A stretch of DNA of 64,000 bases from Bin87 sp965222895 (GCA_965222895.1 CBDCVB010000002.1:1984001-2048000); one strand, 5' to 3'; positions 39,631 to 49,046 are shown, counted from the stretch's first letter. Translations and numbers: made by a program. The notes: generated by a model from the sequence alone, not told the origin.

Positions 39631-40250
39631 GCTCGTCGCTCCTGGTGTCCGGTACTCGCTGGGTCAGCGGGAACTCCGCCGGCTCCGCTGGTTACCACCA
39701 TCTGGTCCGGTCATCCGGTTCGGTTGGGTCGCGCCGGGCGGCGCTATTCCCAGCCCCGACTGGGCCGTCGGGTAGTATAACCAACCCTCTACCCGGTATC
39801 AAACCCAAATCTGGCGCTTGTGCGTACTCACTTTGTCATTACGAGCGCAGCGTGGCAATCTCGTCGCCGTAGCAACGGCGGTTCGCCGACGTTTGTTCAA
39901 CCTTATCGAGATTGCCACGTCGCTATGCTCCTCGCAATGACAGATTAAAGTGGGTACTCGTGAGCAAATCTGGCGCTCGGCGCCGGTTTAGAGACCAGGA
40001 ATTGCCGCGCCAACCACACCAACAACGGTCAGCGCAACGGGTGGCGCGTGAGTGCGCCGGGCCCCGTTACGAGCCGATGGGCGATAACGAAAACAGCACA
40101 CCATTGGGACACTTTCCGTTGACATCGCCAGCACTGGCGAATAAACTGCCAGCATCAGCCAATAAGGTTCCCGCCACCGCACGGCAGGTTCAGACGGTAG
40201 GTTCAGAATGCCAGTTGCGGCGGCACACCAGTTGAGGAGGCCTCACCGAG
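39631..40250. other. 620-bp intergenic region between leuB and the DUF1501 gene
   Basis: This stretch holds MITE copy 3 (39819-39964) and degenerate short repeats; the clearest is ACGGCAGGTTCAG/ACGGTAGGTTCAG at 40181-40193 and 40194-40206. I see no convincing gene, RNA or strong promoter. An AGGAGG site at about 40232 serves the DUF1501 start. Confidence 0.6.
39819..39964. mobile_element. 146-bp palindromic MITE-like element, copy 3
   Basis: The body matches copies 1 and 2 in the same orientation (arms GTCATTACGAG and CTCGCAATGAC, ends TGTGCGTACTC and GTACTCGTGAG). It is flanked by a perfect 13-bp direct repeat, CAAATCTGGCGCT, at 39806-39818 and 39965-39977, an obvious target duplication. 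No open frame lies inside. Confidence 0.88.
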
Positions 40251-41381
40251 ATGACGACTACCAACAAAACCCGATCACTGGTTGTGGTCCAACTGACCGG
40301 CGCCAACGACCCTCTTAACACTATCATCCCTTATGCGGACGGTCATTATCACGATTTTCGGCCCAACGTCAGCATCCCCACCGACCAGGTGATACCGATT
40401 GACGGGCAGCTGGCGTTCAACCCCAATATGGCGCCCATCAAGGCGCTGTGGGATGAGGGCAAAGTGGCCATTGTCAACGGCATTGGCTACCCCAATCCCA
40501 CCCGCTCCCACTTCCGCAGCATGGACATCTGGCACACCTGCGAGCCGGAAAAGATTGCCACGGAAGGCTGGCTGGGCCGCGTCATCCGCGACCTGGACCC
40601 CAAAGCGCAGAACGTCATTACCGGCGTGAACTTCGGTCGCGGATTGCCGCGCTCCATGGGCGCGCCGGGCGTACCGGTAGCCTCGGTGGGCAACCTGGAA
40701 ACCTACGGCCTGTTCCCTGATGTTGAGGAAGACCGCATTCGCGGCCTGTGCCTGGATGCCTTCGGCAAGATGTACGGCGGAGCCGTCCAGGACGAAGTAA
40801 TGGACTATCTGGGTCAAACCGGGCGCGACGCGCTGAAGGGCGCCGACATCCTGCGCACCGCCCCCGAAAGTTACTCGTCCACCATCGAATACGCCGACAA
40901 TTCCATCTCTCAGTCGCTCAAGAACGTTGCCCAGGTGATGTGCGCCGACCTCGGCACGCGCATCTACTACACCCAGCACGGCAGCTTTGACACCCACGGC
41001 GACGAGATCAAAGTCCACGGTGGTCTGTGGACGCAGGTTTCCGGCGCAATCAGCGATTTCATGGCCGACCTGGAAGAGCACGGCCGCGGCGATGACGCCA
41101 TCGTGCTGGTCTGGACCGAATTTGGCCGACGCATCCGCGACAACGGCTCCGGAACCGACCACGGTTCGGGCGGAACCGCGTTCATCCTGGGCAACTCGGT
41201 GAACGGCGGATTGTACGGCGAGTATCCTTCCCTGGCGGAGCCGGACCAACTCGACGGCGACCTGCACTACAACAACGACTTCCGCTCCACCTACTCCTCT
41301 ATTGCGGAACAGTGGCTCGGACTCGACCCGGTTGGCATCGTGAACGGCCGCTTCGAGCAGTTCGACTTCCTCCGCCGCTAG
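40251..41381 (+). CDS. DUF1501 family protein (sulfatase-like fold)
   Basis: The 376-residue protein is a DUF1501 member, related to alkaline-phosphatase/sulfatase folds. Family motifs: LVVVQLTGANDPLNTIIPY, FNPNMAPIKALWDEGKVAIVNGIGYPNPTRSHF split over the first 90 residues, TQHGSFDTHGDE and WTEFGRRIRDNGSGTDHGSGG. Most members carry a Tat or Sec signal; this one has none, so it looks cytoplasmic. AGGAGG precedes the ATG. It is directly followed by a DUF1800 gene, its usual partner. Confidence 0.92.
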   Translation: MTTTNKTRSLVVVQLTGANDPLNTIIPYADGHYHDFRPNVSIPTDQVIPIDGQLAFNPNMAPIKALWDEGKVAIVNGIGYPNPTRSHFRSMDIWHTCEPEKIATEGWLGRVIRDLDPKAQNVITGVNFGRGLPRSMGAPGVPVASVGNLETYGLFPDVEEDRIRGLCLDAFGKMYGGAVQDEVMDYLGQTGRDALKGADILRTAPESYSSTIEYADNSISQSLKNVAQVMCADLGTRIYYTQHGSFDTHGDEIKVHGGLWTQVSGAISDFMADLEEHGRGDDAIVLVWTEFGRRIRDNGSGTDHGSGGTAFILGNSVNGGLYGEYPSLAEPDQLDGDLHYNNDFRSTYSSIAEQWLGLDPVGIVNGRFEQFDFLRR

Positions 41382-41420
41382 GCGAATCGCTGCAATAGCC
41401 CAATCTTTCGCCAAAACCCT

Positions 41421-41468
41421 ACGGCACCTGAACCAAACGGCACTGAACAATACGGAACCAGAATAATA
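41421..41468. repeat. 15-16 bp degenerate tandem repeats between DUF1501 and DUF1800 genes
   Basis: Three units starting ACGG (41421-41436, 41437-41451, 41452-41467) are followed by a fourth ACGG that merges into the GGAGG ribosome binding site of the DUF1800 gene. Confidence 0.7.
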
Positions 41469-41479
41469 CGGAGGCAATT

Positions 41480-42895
41480 ATGAGCAATGCCGACATTGCC
41501 TTGATGGCTCACCTGATGCGCCGCGCCGGATTTGGCGCCAGTCGCGACGAACTGGAGCAGCGGGTGGCCCACGGCTACGAGAACGTGGTTGAAGACCTGC
41601 TGAATCCCGGCGATGCCAACGCGATGCCCGATGACCTGATCCGCCGGTTCCACTCGGATATGGCCGAGATGCGCGAACTCAACAGCGCCGGCGCCTACTG
41701 GATGTACCGGATGGTAACCACGCAGAACCCGCTGGAAGAAAAGATCGCTCTTTTCTGGCACGGCCTGTTCGCCACCGGCTACTCCAAGCTCAACCAGGCG
41801 CGCGCCCTGATGAACCAGATTGAGACCTTCCGGCGGCACGCCCTCGGTTCCTTCCGCACCATGCTGGTCGAGTTGTCGAAAGACCCGGCCATGATTATCT
41901 GGCTCGACAATCATGACAATCATAACGGCGACATCAACGAGAACTACGGCCGGGAATTGCTCGAGCTGTTCTCAATGGGCATCGGCAACTACTCCGAAGA
42001 CGACATCAAGGAGTGCGCCCGCGCCTTCACCGGCTGGACTCTGGGCAACGCCGAGTACATGGCGACGCGTGCCAGCCGCGATTCCATCTGGCCTTACAGC
42101 CGCATCGCCTGGCACTTCCAGTATCGGGAGCACGACCACGACGACGGTGAGAAGACCTTCCTCGGGCACACCGGCAACTTCAACGGCGATGACATTATCG
42201 ACATCATCGTGCAGCAGGACGCCACCGCCCGTTTCCTGTGCACCCGACTGTTCCAGTTCTTCGCCGCAGACGCGGTGAGCGAAGCTGGCCAAGCCGCCAT
42301 CGAATCTATGGTGGCGTCCTACTTCGCTTCCAATTACGAGATCAGCGCCATCCTGCGTACGCTGTTTAACTCGGACTACTTCAAGTCCGAGCCGGCGCGA
42401 TTTGCCCGCGTGAAGGGTCCGGTGGAGCTGGTTGTTGGCGCCGTGCGCATGGCCGGTACCTACCAGGAGCCAACCTTCGGAGCCGATCAACTGGCACGCC
42501 ACACCGTCTACATGGGGCAGGGCATCTTCCAGCCACCCAGCGTTGAAGGATGGCACGAAGGAGCCGAGTGGATTGACAGCGGGGCGTTGGTCGAGCGGGT
42601 CAACTTCGTTGGCAAGGAACTGGGCGATCCCGGCAACCCCGGCGTCAAGGCCATCATCGACCGCCTCGCCACCCAGGTTGACGGCCCACTCTCGCCCGAA
42701 GACCAGGTTGACGGCTGCGTAGACCTCCTCGGCCCGCTGGTTCTGACGAACAACACCCGTAACTCACTGGGTGAATTCGCCGCCGAACAGGGCGCGGCCG
42801 ACCTGCGCCCCGAACACCGCACTGAGGCCGACGAACAGCGCATCGCCAACCTCCTGCGTCTGCTCACGGCAACTCGCGAGTACCAACTGGCCTAG
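41480..42895 (+). CDS. DUF1800 family protein
   Basis: The 471-residue protein is a DUF1800 member: HLMRRAGFGASRDELEQ at the N terminus, EKIALFWHGLFATGY, the hallmark NENYGRELLELFSMG, CARAFTGWTLG and MGQGIFQPPSVEGWHEG. Function is unknown, but genes of this family almost always accompany DUF1501. No signal peptide is evident. GGAGG lies 6 bp before the ATG and 98 bp separate it from the DUF1501 stop. Confidence 0.93.
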   Translation: MSNADIALMAHLMRRAGFGASRDELEQRVAHGYENVVEDLLNPGDANAMPDDLIRRFHSDMAEMRELNSAGAYWMYRMVTTQNPLEEKIALFWHGLFATGYSKLNQARALMNQIETFRRHALGSFRTMLVELSKDPAMIIWLDNHDNHNGDINENYGRELLELFSMGIGNYSEDDIKECARAFTGWTLGNAEYMATRASRDSIWPYSRIAWHFQYREHDHDDGEKTFLGHTGNFNGDDIIDIIVQQDATARFLCTRLFQFFAADAVSEAGQAAIESMVASYFASNYEISAILRTLFNSDYFKSEPARFARVKGPVELVVGAVRMAGTYQEPTFGADQLARHTVYMGQGIFQPPSVEGWHEGAEWIDSGALVERVNFVGKELGDPGNPGVKAIIDRLATQVDGPLSPEDQVDGCVDLLGPLVLTNNTRNSLGEFAAEQGAADLRPEHRTEADEQRIANLLRLLTATREYQLA

Positions 42896-42920
42896 CCTAG
42901 TCCACTAGGTGAAACGATAA

Positions 42921-42961
42921 CCGCATCGTGCTACTCATTTAGAGTCTCTAGTGCGATGCGG
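42921..42961. repeat. Inverted repeat downstream of the DUF1800 gene
   Basis: CCGCATCGTGCT pairs with AGTGCGATGCGG (12 bp, two G-U pairs in RNA) around a loop with an inner ACTC/GAGT pair. There is no T-tract; it may be a rho-independent-like end, an mRNA-stabilising hairpin or an operator near hicBA. Confidence 0.55.
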
Positions 42962-43091
42962 CTGTCAGTTGCCGCGTTAAGTTCCTCGTTAGCAATAGTC
43001 GGTTACGCGATTGCCCGACGCTACGATCCTAATCCAAGATAATCTCACCGCCGAGCGTAAATGGCACGGTTTGAAGAAAGGACTCTGCGCC

Positions 43092-43346
43092 ATGCGATAC
43101 GAAATAATCCTTATCAAAGCCGAAGAGGGCTATACGGTGGGATGCCCGGCATTGCCGGGGTGTTGGTCGGAGGGCGATTCTCGTGAAGAGGCGATTGCCA
43201 ACATTCGCATCGCCATAGCTGAATACCTGGATTCAATATCAGCAAAAGCGGCTCTGCGTAAAGCAGAGTACCAACGTGAAGGCTGTGAGGTTGAAGTTGA
43301 TTCAGTTCTACTGACGGATCAGCCGTGCCTCGCTTGCCCGGCATAA
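43092..43346 (+). CDS. hicB: HicB-family antitoxin
   Basis: The 84-residue protein shows the degenerate RNase H-like HicB core: YEIILIKAEEGYTVGCPALPGCWSEGDSREEAIANIRIAIAEYL. Such proteins bind and neutralise HicA. No DNA-binding domain follows, as in short HicB forms. The start ATG at 43092 has AAGGA upstream; upstream frame extension is not conserved. It precedes and overlaps the toxin gene by 22 bp. Confidence 0.88.
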   Translation: MRYEIILIKAEEGYTVGCPALPGCWSEGDSREEAIANIRIAIAEYLDSISAKAALRKAEYQREGCEVEVDSVLLTDQPCLACPA

Positions 43347-43537
43347 ATCATCTAGTTGCCGTGCGAGTTTTTCAAAAGGCGGGCTTTCGGATTCAACGAC
43401 CGGGAAAGCATATAATTGTGGACAAGGGAGATATGCGGCTGGTAATTCCGCGCAACAATCCTGTCAAACCCTACACGATGGGAGCGATTATTGCGGACGC
43501 AGGCATGACTATCGCCGAATTTCGAGACCTGCTTTAA
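43325..43537 (+). CDS. hicA: HicA-family mRNA interferase toxin
   Basis: The 70-residue protein has the HicA dsRBD-like fold with the catalytic His29 in RPGKHIIV, followed by LVIPRNNPVKPYTMGAIIADAGMTIAEF. Start is GTG inside hicB. HicA cleaves mRNA when free of HicB. The antitoxin-first order is common for this variant. No mobile element borders the pair. Confidence 0.87.
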   Translation: MPRLPGINHLVAVRVFQKAGFRIQRPGKHIIVDKGDMRLVIPRNNPVKPYTMGAIIADAGMTIAEFRDLL

Positions 43538-43554
43538 CTTTAGGAGATCCTGCT

Positions 43555-44589
43555 ATGACTACTAGCGCTGCCGTTAGCGCCGGCCCGGTGGAATACATCA
43601 AGACGGTCGGCCTCACCACCAATCAAAGCGGGCGTGGGTTCATCAACCCCTACGACTCCGCGGTAACTGGTGACGGCCGCATTCTGGTGCTCAGCCATTG
43701 CGACACGGCCCGCGCGGCGCTGGTTCGCATCGGCATTCTGAACTGGGAAGAAGACTATCTGGGCGAATTCAGCAAGGGTTACGGCCGTGGCGAAGGTCAG
43801 TGGATGCTGCCGGTGGCCATTGCGGTCAACAGCCAGCAGCACGTACACGTCACCGACGAGCATCTGCACCGGATTACGGTATTCGATCTGGACGGCAACC
43901 TGATTCGGCAATTCGGCGAAAAGGGCAGCGCAGCGGGTCAGCTCAACGCCCCTTCCGGAATCGCTATCGCGCCGGACGATACCATCTATGTTGTCGAACA
44001 GCGCAATAACCGCGTGCAGCGATTCAATCGTGAAGGCGAACCTCTGGGGCATTGGGGCCAGGCCGGCGACGACCCTGGCCAGTTCAATATGCCGTGGGGC
44101 GTGGGAGTGGACGGCAACGGCGATGTGTACGTTGCCGACTGGCGCAACGACCGGGTCCAACGGTTCACTGCCGACGGCCAGTTCGTCTCCACCTACGGTT
44201 CGTCCGGCGCCGGCGATGGACAACTCAGCCGTCCCTCCGGCGTGTGTGTGGACTCTGACGGGTACGTTTACATCGCCGACTGGGGCAACGAGCGCGTCCA
44301 GTTGTTCGATTCCGGCGGCGGATTCGTCCAGTCACTGCGGGGGCAAGCCACCCTGTCCAAGTGGGCGCAGGACTTTATGTCCGTAAACCCCGATGAAAGC
44401 AACACCCGTGAAATGTCCAACCTGGTGCCGGAGCTGCCGCCTCATCTGGATACGCCCTATCTCATTTCATCCCAGATCGAACCCTACTTCTGGGGCCCGG
44501 TATCAGTGCGACTTGACTCAGCAGGACGGCTATACGTAACCGAATCCAACCGGCACCGCGTACAGATTTATCAACGCCGGAAAGACTAG
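43555..44589 (+). CDS. NHL-repeat beta-propeller protein
   Basis: The 344-residue protein is a propeller of about six NHL blades, with repeats such as GQLNAPSGIAIAPDDTIYVVE, GQFNMPWGVGVDGNGDVYVAD and GQLSRPSGVCVDSDGYVYIAD (each separated by R-V-Q-x-F). No signal peptide is evident. Possible roles are lyase-like catalysis or protein binding. GGAGA precedes the ATG. It sits 7 bp before glcD, so it is probably in the glycolate oxidase operon. Confidence 0.88.
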   Translation: MTTSAAVSAGPVEYIKTVGLTTNQSGRGFINPYDSAVTGDGRILVLSHCDTARAALVRIGILNWEEDYLGEFSKGYGRGEGQWMLPVAIAVNSQQHVHVTDEHLHRITVFDLDGNLIRQFGEKGSAAGQLNAPSGIAIAPDDTIYVVEQRNNRVQRFNREGEPLGHWGQAGDDPGQFNMPWGVGVDGNGDVYVADWRNDRVQRFTADGQFVSTYGSSGAGDGQLSRPSGVCVDSDGYVYIADWGNERVQLFDSGGGFVQSLRGQATLSKWAQDFMSVNPDESNTREMSNLVPELPPHLDTPYLISSQIEPYFWGPVSVRLDSAGRLYVTESNRHRVQIYQRRKD

Positions 44590-44596
44590 CCAACCG

Positions 44597-46030
44597 TTGG
44601 CCGCTACTGACCTGATAACCCAGCTGCAGGCCGTCGTCGGAGACGATTACGTAATCGTCCATCCGGAAGACCTGCTGGTGTACGAATATGACGGTTCCGT
44701 CGACCGCTCGATGCCCCGGGCGGTCGTCCTGCCCGCCAACACCGAACAGGCCAGCCAGGTTATATCCCTGGCCTACGCGGCCGGCGTTGCCGTCGTGGGG
44801 CGCGGCAGCGGCACCGGACTCAGCGGCGGCGCCATCACGCCGCCGGACGGTTTGCAGATTGCCTTCCCCAGGATGAACCGCATCCTGAACGTCGACACCG
44901 CCAACCGCACTGCGCTGGTTGAGCCAGGGGTCATCAACCTGGACCTGGATACCCACGTTCGCAAGTTTGGGATGCGCTATGCCCCTGATCCTTCCAGCCA
45001 GCGGGCCTGCAGTCTGGGCGGCAACATCGCCGAAAACGCGGGCGGCCCCCATTGCCTTGCCTACGGCACCACCACCAACCACGTCATCGGCATGGAGGTC
45101 ATCCTGGAGGACGGCCAGGTGGTCGAGTTGGGTAGCATGGCCCGCGAAACGGTCGGCTACGACCTGCGCGGCGCATTCGTCGGCTCGGAGGGTACGTTCG
45201 GCATCGCCACGAAAATCCTGGTGCGGCTGCTGCCCGTACCGGAATCGGTGCGCACGTTCCTGGGCATATTTGCCGACATTGATTTGGCCTGCACCGCAGT
45301 GTCAGCCATCGTGGGCCACGGGATAATCCCCGCCGCCCTGGAAATGATCGACGCACTGAGCATCAAAGCGGTGCAAAACGTCACCGACGCCGGTTATCCC
45401 AACGACGCCGGAGCCGTGCTGCTCATCGAACTGGAAGGGCTGCACGAAGAGGTTGAAGAGCTGAGCCTGGAAGTCGAGTCCGCGCTCTGGGACACCGGCG
45501 CCGCCGATGTCCGCATCGCCGAGGCCGACGACGAACGGGAGCGCCTTTGGGTTGGTCGCAAAACGGCGTTCGGCGCCTTCGGAACCATCGCCCCAAATTA
45601 CTACCTGGTAGATGGCGTGGTTCCCCGCACTCGCCTCACCCAGATGCTCCGCAAGGTAACCGACGTTAGCGAGCGATACGGCATCACCATCGCCAACGTC
45701 TTCCACGCCGGCGACGGCAATTTACATCCCTGTATGCTGTTCGACGCCCGCGAACCTGGCGTAATGGAAAACGCCATGGCCGCTGCCGCCGAATTGATGC
45801 AGGAGTGCGCGGCTCTGGGCGGAACGCTCAGCGGAGAACACGGCATCGGCCTGGAAAAAAAGGAATTCATGCCCCTCGTTTACACGGACGAGGATATGGC
45901 GGCGATGCAGCGCACCCGAAACGCCTTTGCGCCGGCAAACAGACTGAACCCGGGCAAAATCTTCCCCGACGGCTCCTATTACCATCCCGCGCCACATCCG
46001 GCCAGCCACACCGCCGGATTGTACGCGTGA
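44597..46030 (+). CDS. glcD: Glycolate oxidase FAD subunit
   Basis: The 477-residue FAD-linked oxidase (vanillyl-alcohol-oxidase fold) has the FAD motif VVGRGSGTGLSGGA, SLGGNIAENAGGPHCLAYG, GSEGTFGIATKI and the C-terminal VFHAGDGNLHP and SGEHGIGLEKKEF. With GlcE and GlcF it would oxidise glycolate (or D-lactate) to glyoxylate, passing electrons to quinone. The start is TTG, 7 bp after the NHL gene. The run of glcD-glcE-glcF with subunit order supports glycolate over lactate. Confidence 0.93.
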   Translation: MAATDLITQLQAVVGDDYVIVHPEDLLVYEYDGSVDRSMPRAVVLPANTEQASQVISLAYAAGVAVVGRGSGTGLSGGAITPPDGLQIAFPRMNRILNVDTANRTALVEPGVINLDLDTHVRKFGMRYAPDPSSQRACSLGGNIAENAGGPHCLAYGTTTNHVIGMEVILEDGQVVELGSMARETVGYDLRGAFVGSEGTFGIATKILVRLLPVPESVRTFLGIFADIDLACTAVSAIVGHGIIPAALEMIDALSIKAVQNVTDAGYPNDAGAVLLIELEGLHEEVEELSLEVESALWDTGAADVRIAEADDERERLWVGRKTAFGAFGTIAPNYYLVDGVVPRTRLTQMLRKVTDVSERYGITIANVFHAGDGNLHPCMLFDAREPGVMENAMAAAAELMQECAALGGTLSGEHGIGLEKKEFMPLVYTDEDMAAMQRTRNAFAPANRLNPGKIFPDGSYYHPAPHPASHTAGLYA

Positions 46031-46172
46031 ACACCGGCCGGCAAGCGCGCCCGCACTTCCCACCACTACCGGGGCTCGAACAAGCCCCGCCAACGCCTGA
46101 ACCCGTTGCTGGGTGGTACCGACTCTCCCGTCACACCTCAAACCTGCGACCCCGCATCCCTGGCTTTTCGAT

Positions 46173-47558
46173 ATGACGACCACAGCCGCCAGCACAGCCT
46201 CCGCCCAACTCGCCGACCTCCTCGGCCCTGATGCCATCGTGGCGGCAGGTCAGTTGCGGCAATACGGCATCGGGACGCTGACGCCCGTCGCGGCGGTGCG
46301 GCCCATCGACGTCAGTGGCGTCGCTTCCGTGATGGCCTGGGCAAATCGAACCAACACCGCCGTCTATCCGATGGGTGGGCGGACGCAGATCGATCTGGGC
46401 AACCCGGCCACCAAGCCCGGCATCGCCCTGGACCTGACCGGACTCAATCATCTGTTGGATTTCCAGCCCGCCGATCTCACCATTACCGCAGAGGCGGGCA
46501 TGACCATCGCGCAACTGCAATCGGCGCTGGCGCAGGAAGGCAAGTACGTGCCCATCGCCGCGCCTCTGGCTTCCCGCGCCACTATCGGCGGCACGCTGGC
46601 CACCGGAACCAGCGGCCCCCTACGCTCAACCTACGGTCTGCCCCGCGACTGGCTCATCGGCATCAGCGTTGTGGACCCGCGGGGCGTCCAGACCAACGCC
46701 GGCGGCAAGGTGGTCAAAAACGTCACCGGCTACGACCTCAACCGTCTCTATGCCGGTTCGCTGGGCACGCTGGCGGTCATCACCGAAGCCACCTTCAAGA
46801 TTGCACCGGCCCCAGCGGAATGGTCGGCAATCGTTGGGGGATTCTCCGGCCTGTACACCGCAGCCACCGCGTGCCAGAACTTGCAGGCGCAGCATTTCGC
46901 ACCGTTGGGCTTACACATCCTGAACCGATCCGCCGCGCAACGGCTGGCCGCCCTCGGCGATATTGGACCAGCCGACTACATCGCCATCGCCATCATTGGT
47001 GGACGCCCATCATCCGTGCAGCGTCGCCAAAAGGAAACCGTGGCCCTGTGGAAGGATAACGCAGTCTTAATGCGGACTCTGAAGGGCGACCAAACCGTTG
47101 CCTTGACTGCTGCATTAACCGATTTGCCCGCCAATCTCGACGCCCGGCCAACCATCTCCGTGCGGGTCAACTCGCAACCGGCGGCGTTGCCGGACATCCT
47201 GGGGATGGAGCTACCCATGGCTACCGCCTTGCCACCGCCGGGCGTTGTCGCCGACGTTGGTTTCGGCGGCGGCAGATTGCTGTGGTGGGAAGGCTGCTCC
47301 GACCATGATGCCAACGCGATTAGCGGTGCCCGGGCGATTAGCGATGCCCAGGCAATAGCGGCAGCGTTGCAGGGTATCCAGGCAGCAGCGGTGGCCTCAG
47401 GCGGCAGCGCCATCGTTGAACGCTGCCCGGAGTCGGTGAAGCAACACCTGGATGTGTGGGGCCCGCTGCCTTCCAGCATGACAGTAATGCGACGGCTCAA
47501 ATCACAATTTGACCCAACTGGAATCCTGAACCCAGGCCGGTTCATCGGAGGTCTATGA
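46173..47558 (+). CDS. glcE: Glycolate oxidase subunit GlcE
   Basis: The 461-residue product is a second FAD-binding protein: VYPMGGRTQIDLG, LTITAEAGMTIAQLQSAL, ASRATIGGTLATGTSGPLR, GGKVVKNVTGYDLNRLYAGSLGTLAVITEAT. This pattern is characteristic of GlcE. The ATG at 46173 starts at the family core; the open frame upstream (to 46113) is not conserved. A 142-bp gap after glcD is unusually long for the operon. The stop overlaps the glcF start (ATGA). Confidence 0.92.
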   Translation: MTTTAASTASAQLADLLGPDAIVAAGQLRQYGIGTLTPVAAVRPIDVSGVASVMAWANRTNTAVYPMGGRTQIDLGNPATKPGIALDLTGLNHLLDFQPADLTITAEAGMTIAQLQSALAQEGKYVPIAAPLASRATIGGTLATGTSGPLRSTYGLPRDWLIGISVVDPRGVQTNAGGKVVKNVTGYDLNRLYAGSLGTLAVITEATFKIAPAPAEWSAIVGGFSGLYTAATACQNLQAQHFAPLGLHILNRSAAQRLAALGDIGPADYIAIAIIGGRPSSVQRRQKETVALWKDNAVLMRTLKGDQTVALTAALTDLPANLDARPTISVRVNSQPAALPDILGMELPMATALPPPGVVADVGFGGGRLLWWEGCSDHDANAISGARAISDAQAIAAALQGIQAAAVASGGSAIVERCPESVKQHLDVWGPLPSSMTVMRRLKSQFDPTGILNPGRFIGGL

Positions 47559-48955
47559 TGGTTAGCGCCGGAGAACCGGACACGCCGGTTGCTGAAACCG
47601 TTGATGACCACGGGCATGGCTACCCCTATGGCATTCCGTTCCTGGGTTCGCTCAATGACGGGCCGGGATTCGCCGGGCCCGACGCGCCGGCTGAACCCGA
47701 TATGTACCGGTGCGTTCACTGCGGACTCTGCCTCAGTGCTTGCCCTACCTACGTAGAAACGGGCCTGGAGGCGGAATCTCCGCGCGGGCGCATTGCCCTG
47801 ATGAAAGCCGTCCACGAAGGTCGCACGGGCATCAGCGACCGTCTGGTGTCCCATTGGGAAATGTGCCTCCAGTGCCGCGCCTGCGAGGCAGTGTGCCCGT
47901 CCGGAGTGCCTTACGGTCGCATCATGGAACATACCCGCGCGCAGGTTGCCGAGCACGGCCAGCAGAGCCCGGAGTTGAACCGGCTATCTCGTCTGTTCCT
48001 GCGGGCCGCGCTGCCGCACAACCGACGCCTGCGCCTCGCCGGCCACCTGATGCGCGCCTACCAACGCTCCGGTTTTCAGAAGCTGGCGCGGAAATCCGGT
48101 TTGTTGCGCTGGCTGCCCGGTGGTTTGGGCGATCTGGAAACGCAGATGCCGGTGATGGGCGCGCGTTTCTTTGGCGCCAGCAACAAAACTTATCGCGCCG
48201 AGGGCGAGCGCCGCATGACCGTCGGACTGCTGTCCGGATGCGTCATGCCCCTGATGCAGGGCGAGGCGATGTATGCCGCCGTCCGTGTGCTGCAGCGCAA
48301 CGGATGCGACGTGGTGGTCCCGCCGGCGCAGGGGTGCTGCGGTGCGCTAAACTTGCACGCCGGCGACCTGGAGCTCGGGCGGCGCATGGCCCGCCGCAAC
48401 ATTGATGCCTTCCTCCAGGCCAGCGTCGATGTCATTATCACCGCGTCGGCCGGCTGTGGCTCTGCGATGAAGGAATACAACGACCTGTTGCAGGACGACC
48501 CGCACTACGTTGCCGCCGCCAACGAGTTCGCAGCAAAAACGCAGGATATAACCGAGTTTCTGGCCGCACTGCCGCTGGACCCACCACAGGCGGAGTATCG
48601 CTGCCATGTAACGATGCAGGACCCGTGCCACCTGGCCCACGCGCAAAGAATTACCGCCGCGCCGCGTCAGGTTTTGCAGAGCATACCCGGCCTCACGCTG
48701 ACCGAGATGGCTGAGTCTGCGTTGTGCTGCGGCTCCGCCGGCTTCTACTCGCTGATTCAGCGGGAGATGTCGGGCCGGCTGCAACGACGCAAGGTCAACA
48801 ACGCAGTGGCAACGGACGCCGAAATCGTCGCTTCGGCCAACCCGGGCTGCATCTCTCAATTGGAACAGGGGTTGCGCAACGTCGGGTCGGACGTGCGCGT
48901 GCTGCACGTAGTGCAGGTGCTGGATGCCGCCTACCGGGCCGAGCAGCGCCCATGA
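47555..48955 (+). CDS. glcF: Glycolate oxidase iron-sulfur subunit
   Basis: The 466-residue GlcF has two 4Fe-4S ferredoxin motifs (CVHCGLCLSACPTY and CLQCRACEAVCPSG) and two cysteine-rich CCG domains (PPAQGCCGALNLHAGD and ESALCCGSAGFY), with QDPCHLAHAQ before the second. It carries electrons from GlcDE to the membrane. An N-terminal extension of about 45 residues is Asp/Pro/Gly rich. Its TGA stop begins a tandem repeat. Confidence 0.95.
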   Translation: MMVSAGEPDTPVAETVDDHGHGYPYGIPFLGSLNDGPGFAGPDAPAEPDMYRCVHCGLCLSACPTYVETGLEAESPRGRIALMKAVHEGRTGISDRLVSHWEMCLQCRACEAVCPSGVPYGRIMEHTRAQVAEHGQQSPELNRLSRLFLRAALPHNRRLRLAGHLMRAYQRSGFQKLARKSGLLRWLPGGLGDLETQMPVMGARFFGASNKTYRAEGERRMTVGLLSGCVMPLMQGEAMYAAVRVLQRNGCDVVVPPAQGCCGALNLHAGDLELGRRMARRNIDAFLQASVDVIITASAGCGSAMKEYNDLLQDDPHYVAAANEFAAKTQDITEFLAALPLDPPQAEYRCHVTMQDPCHLAHAQRITAAPRQVLQSIPGLTLTEMAESALCCGSAGFYSLIQREMSGRLQRRKVNNAVATDAEIVASANPGCISQLEQGLRNVGSDVRVLHVVQVLDAAYRAEQRP

Positions 48956-49030
48956 TGCGGAGCCGGCGGCGTTGATGCGGAACCGGCGGCGGGCCATTGC
49001 GCCAGACCCGCCGTGCGCCAGAACCCGCCG
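48953..49030. repeat. Two tandem repeat pairs after glcF
   Basis: A 20-bp unit starting TGATGCGGA occurs at 48953-48972 and 48973-48992; the first three bases are the glcF stop and are repeated. Then TGCGCCAGA...CCGCCG occurs at 48998-49013 and 49014-49030. Confidence 0.85.
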
Positions 49031-49046
49031 TGATGGAACCCCGAAC

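Noticed and set aside
40040..40235. Small coding region in the leuB-DUF1501 spacer
   Set aside because: Translated sequence has no family features, and the region is made of degenerate short repeats.
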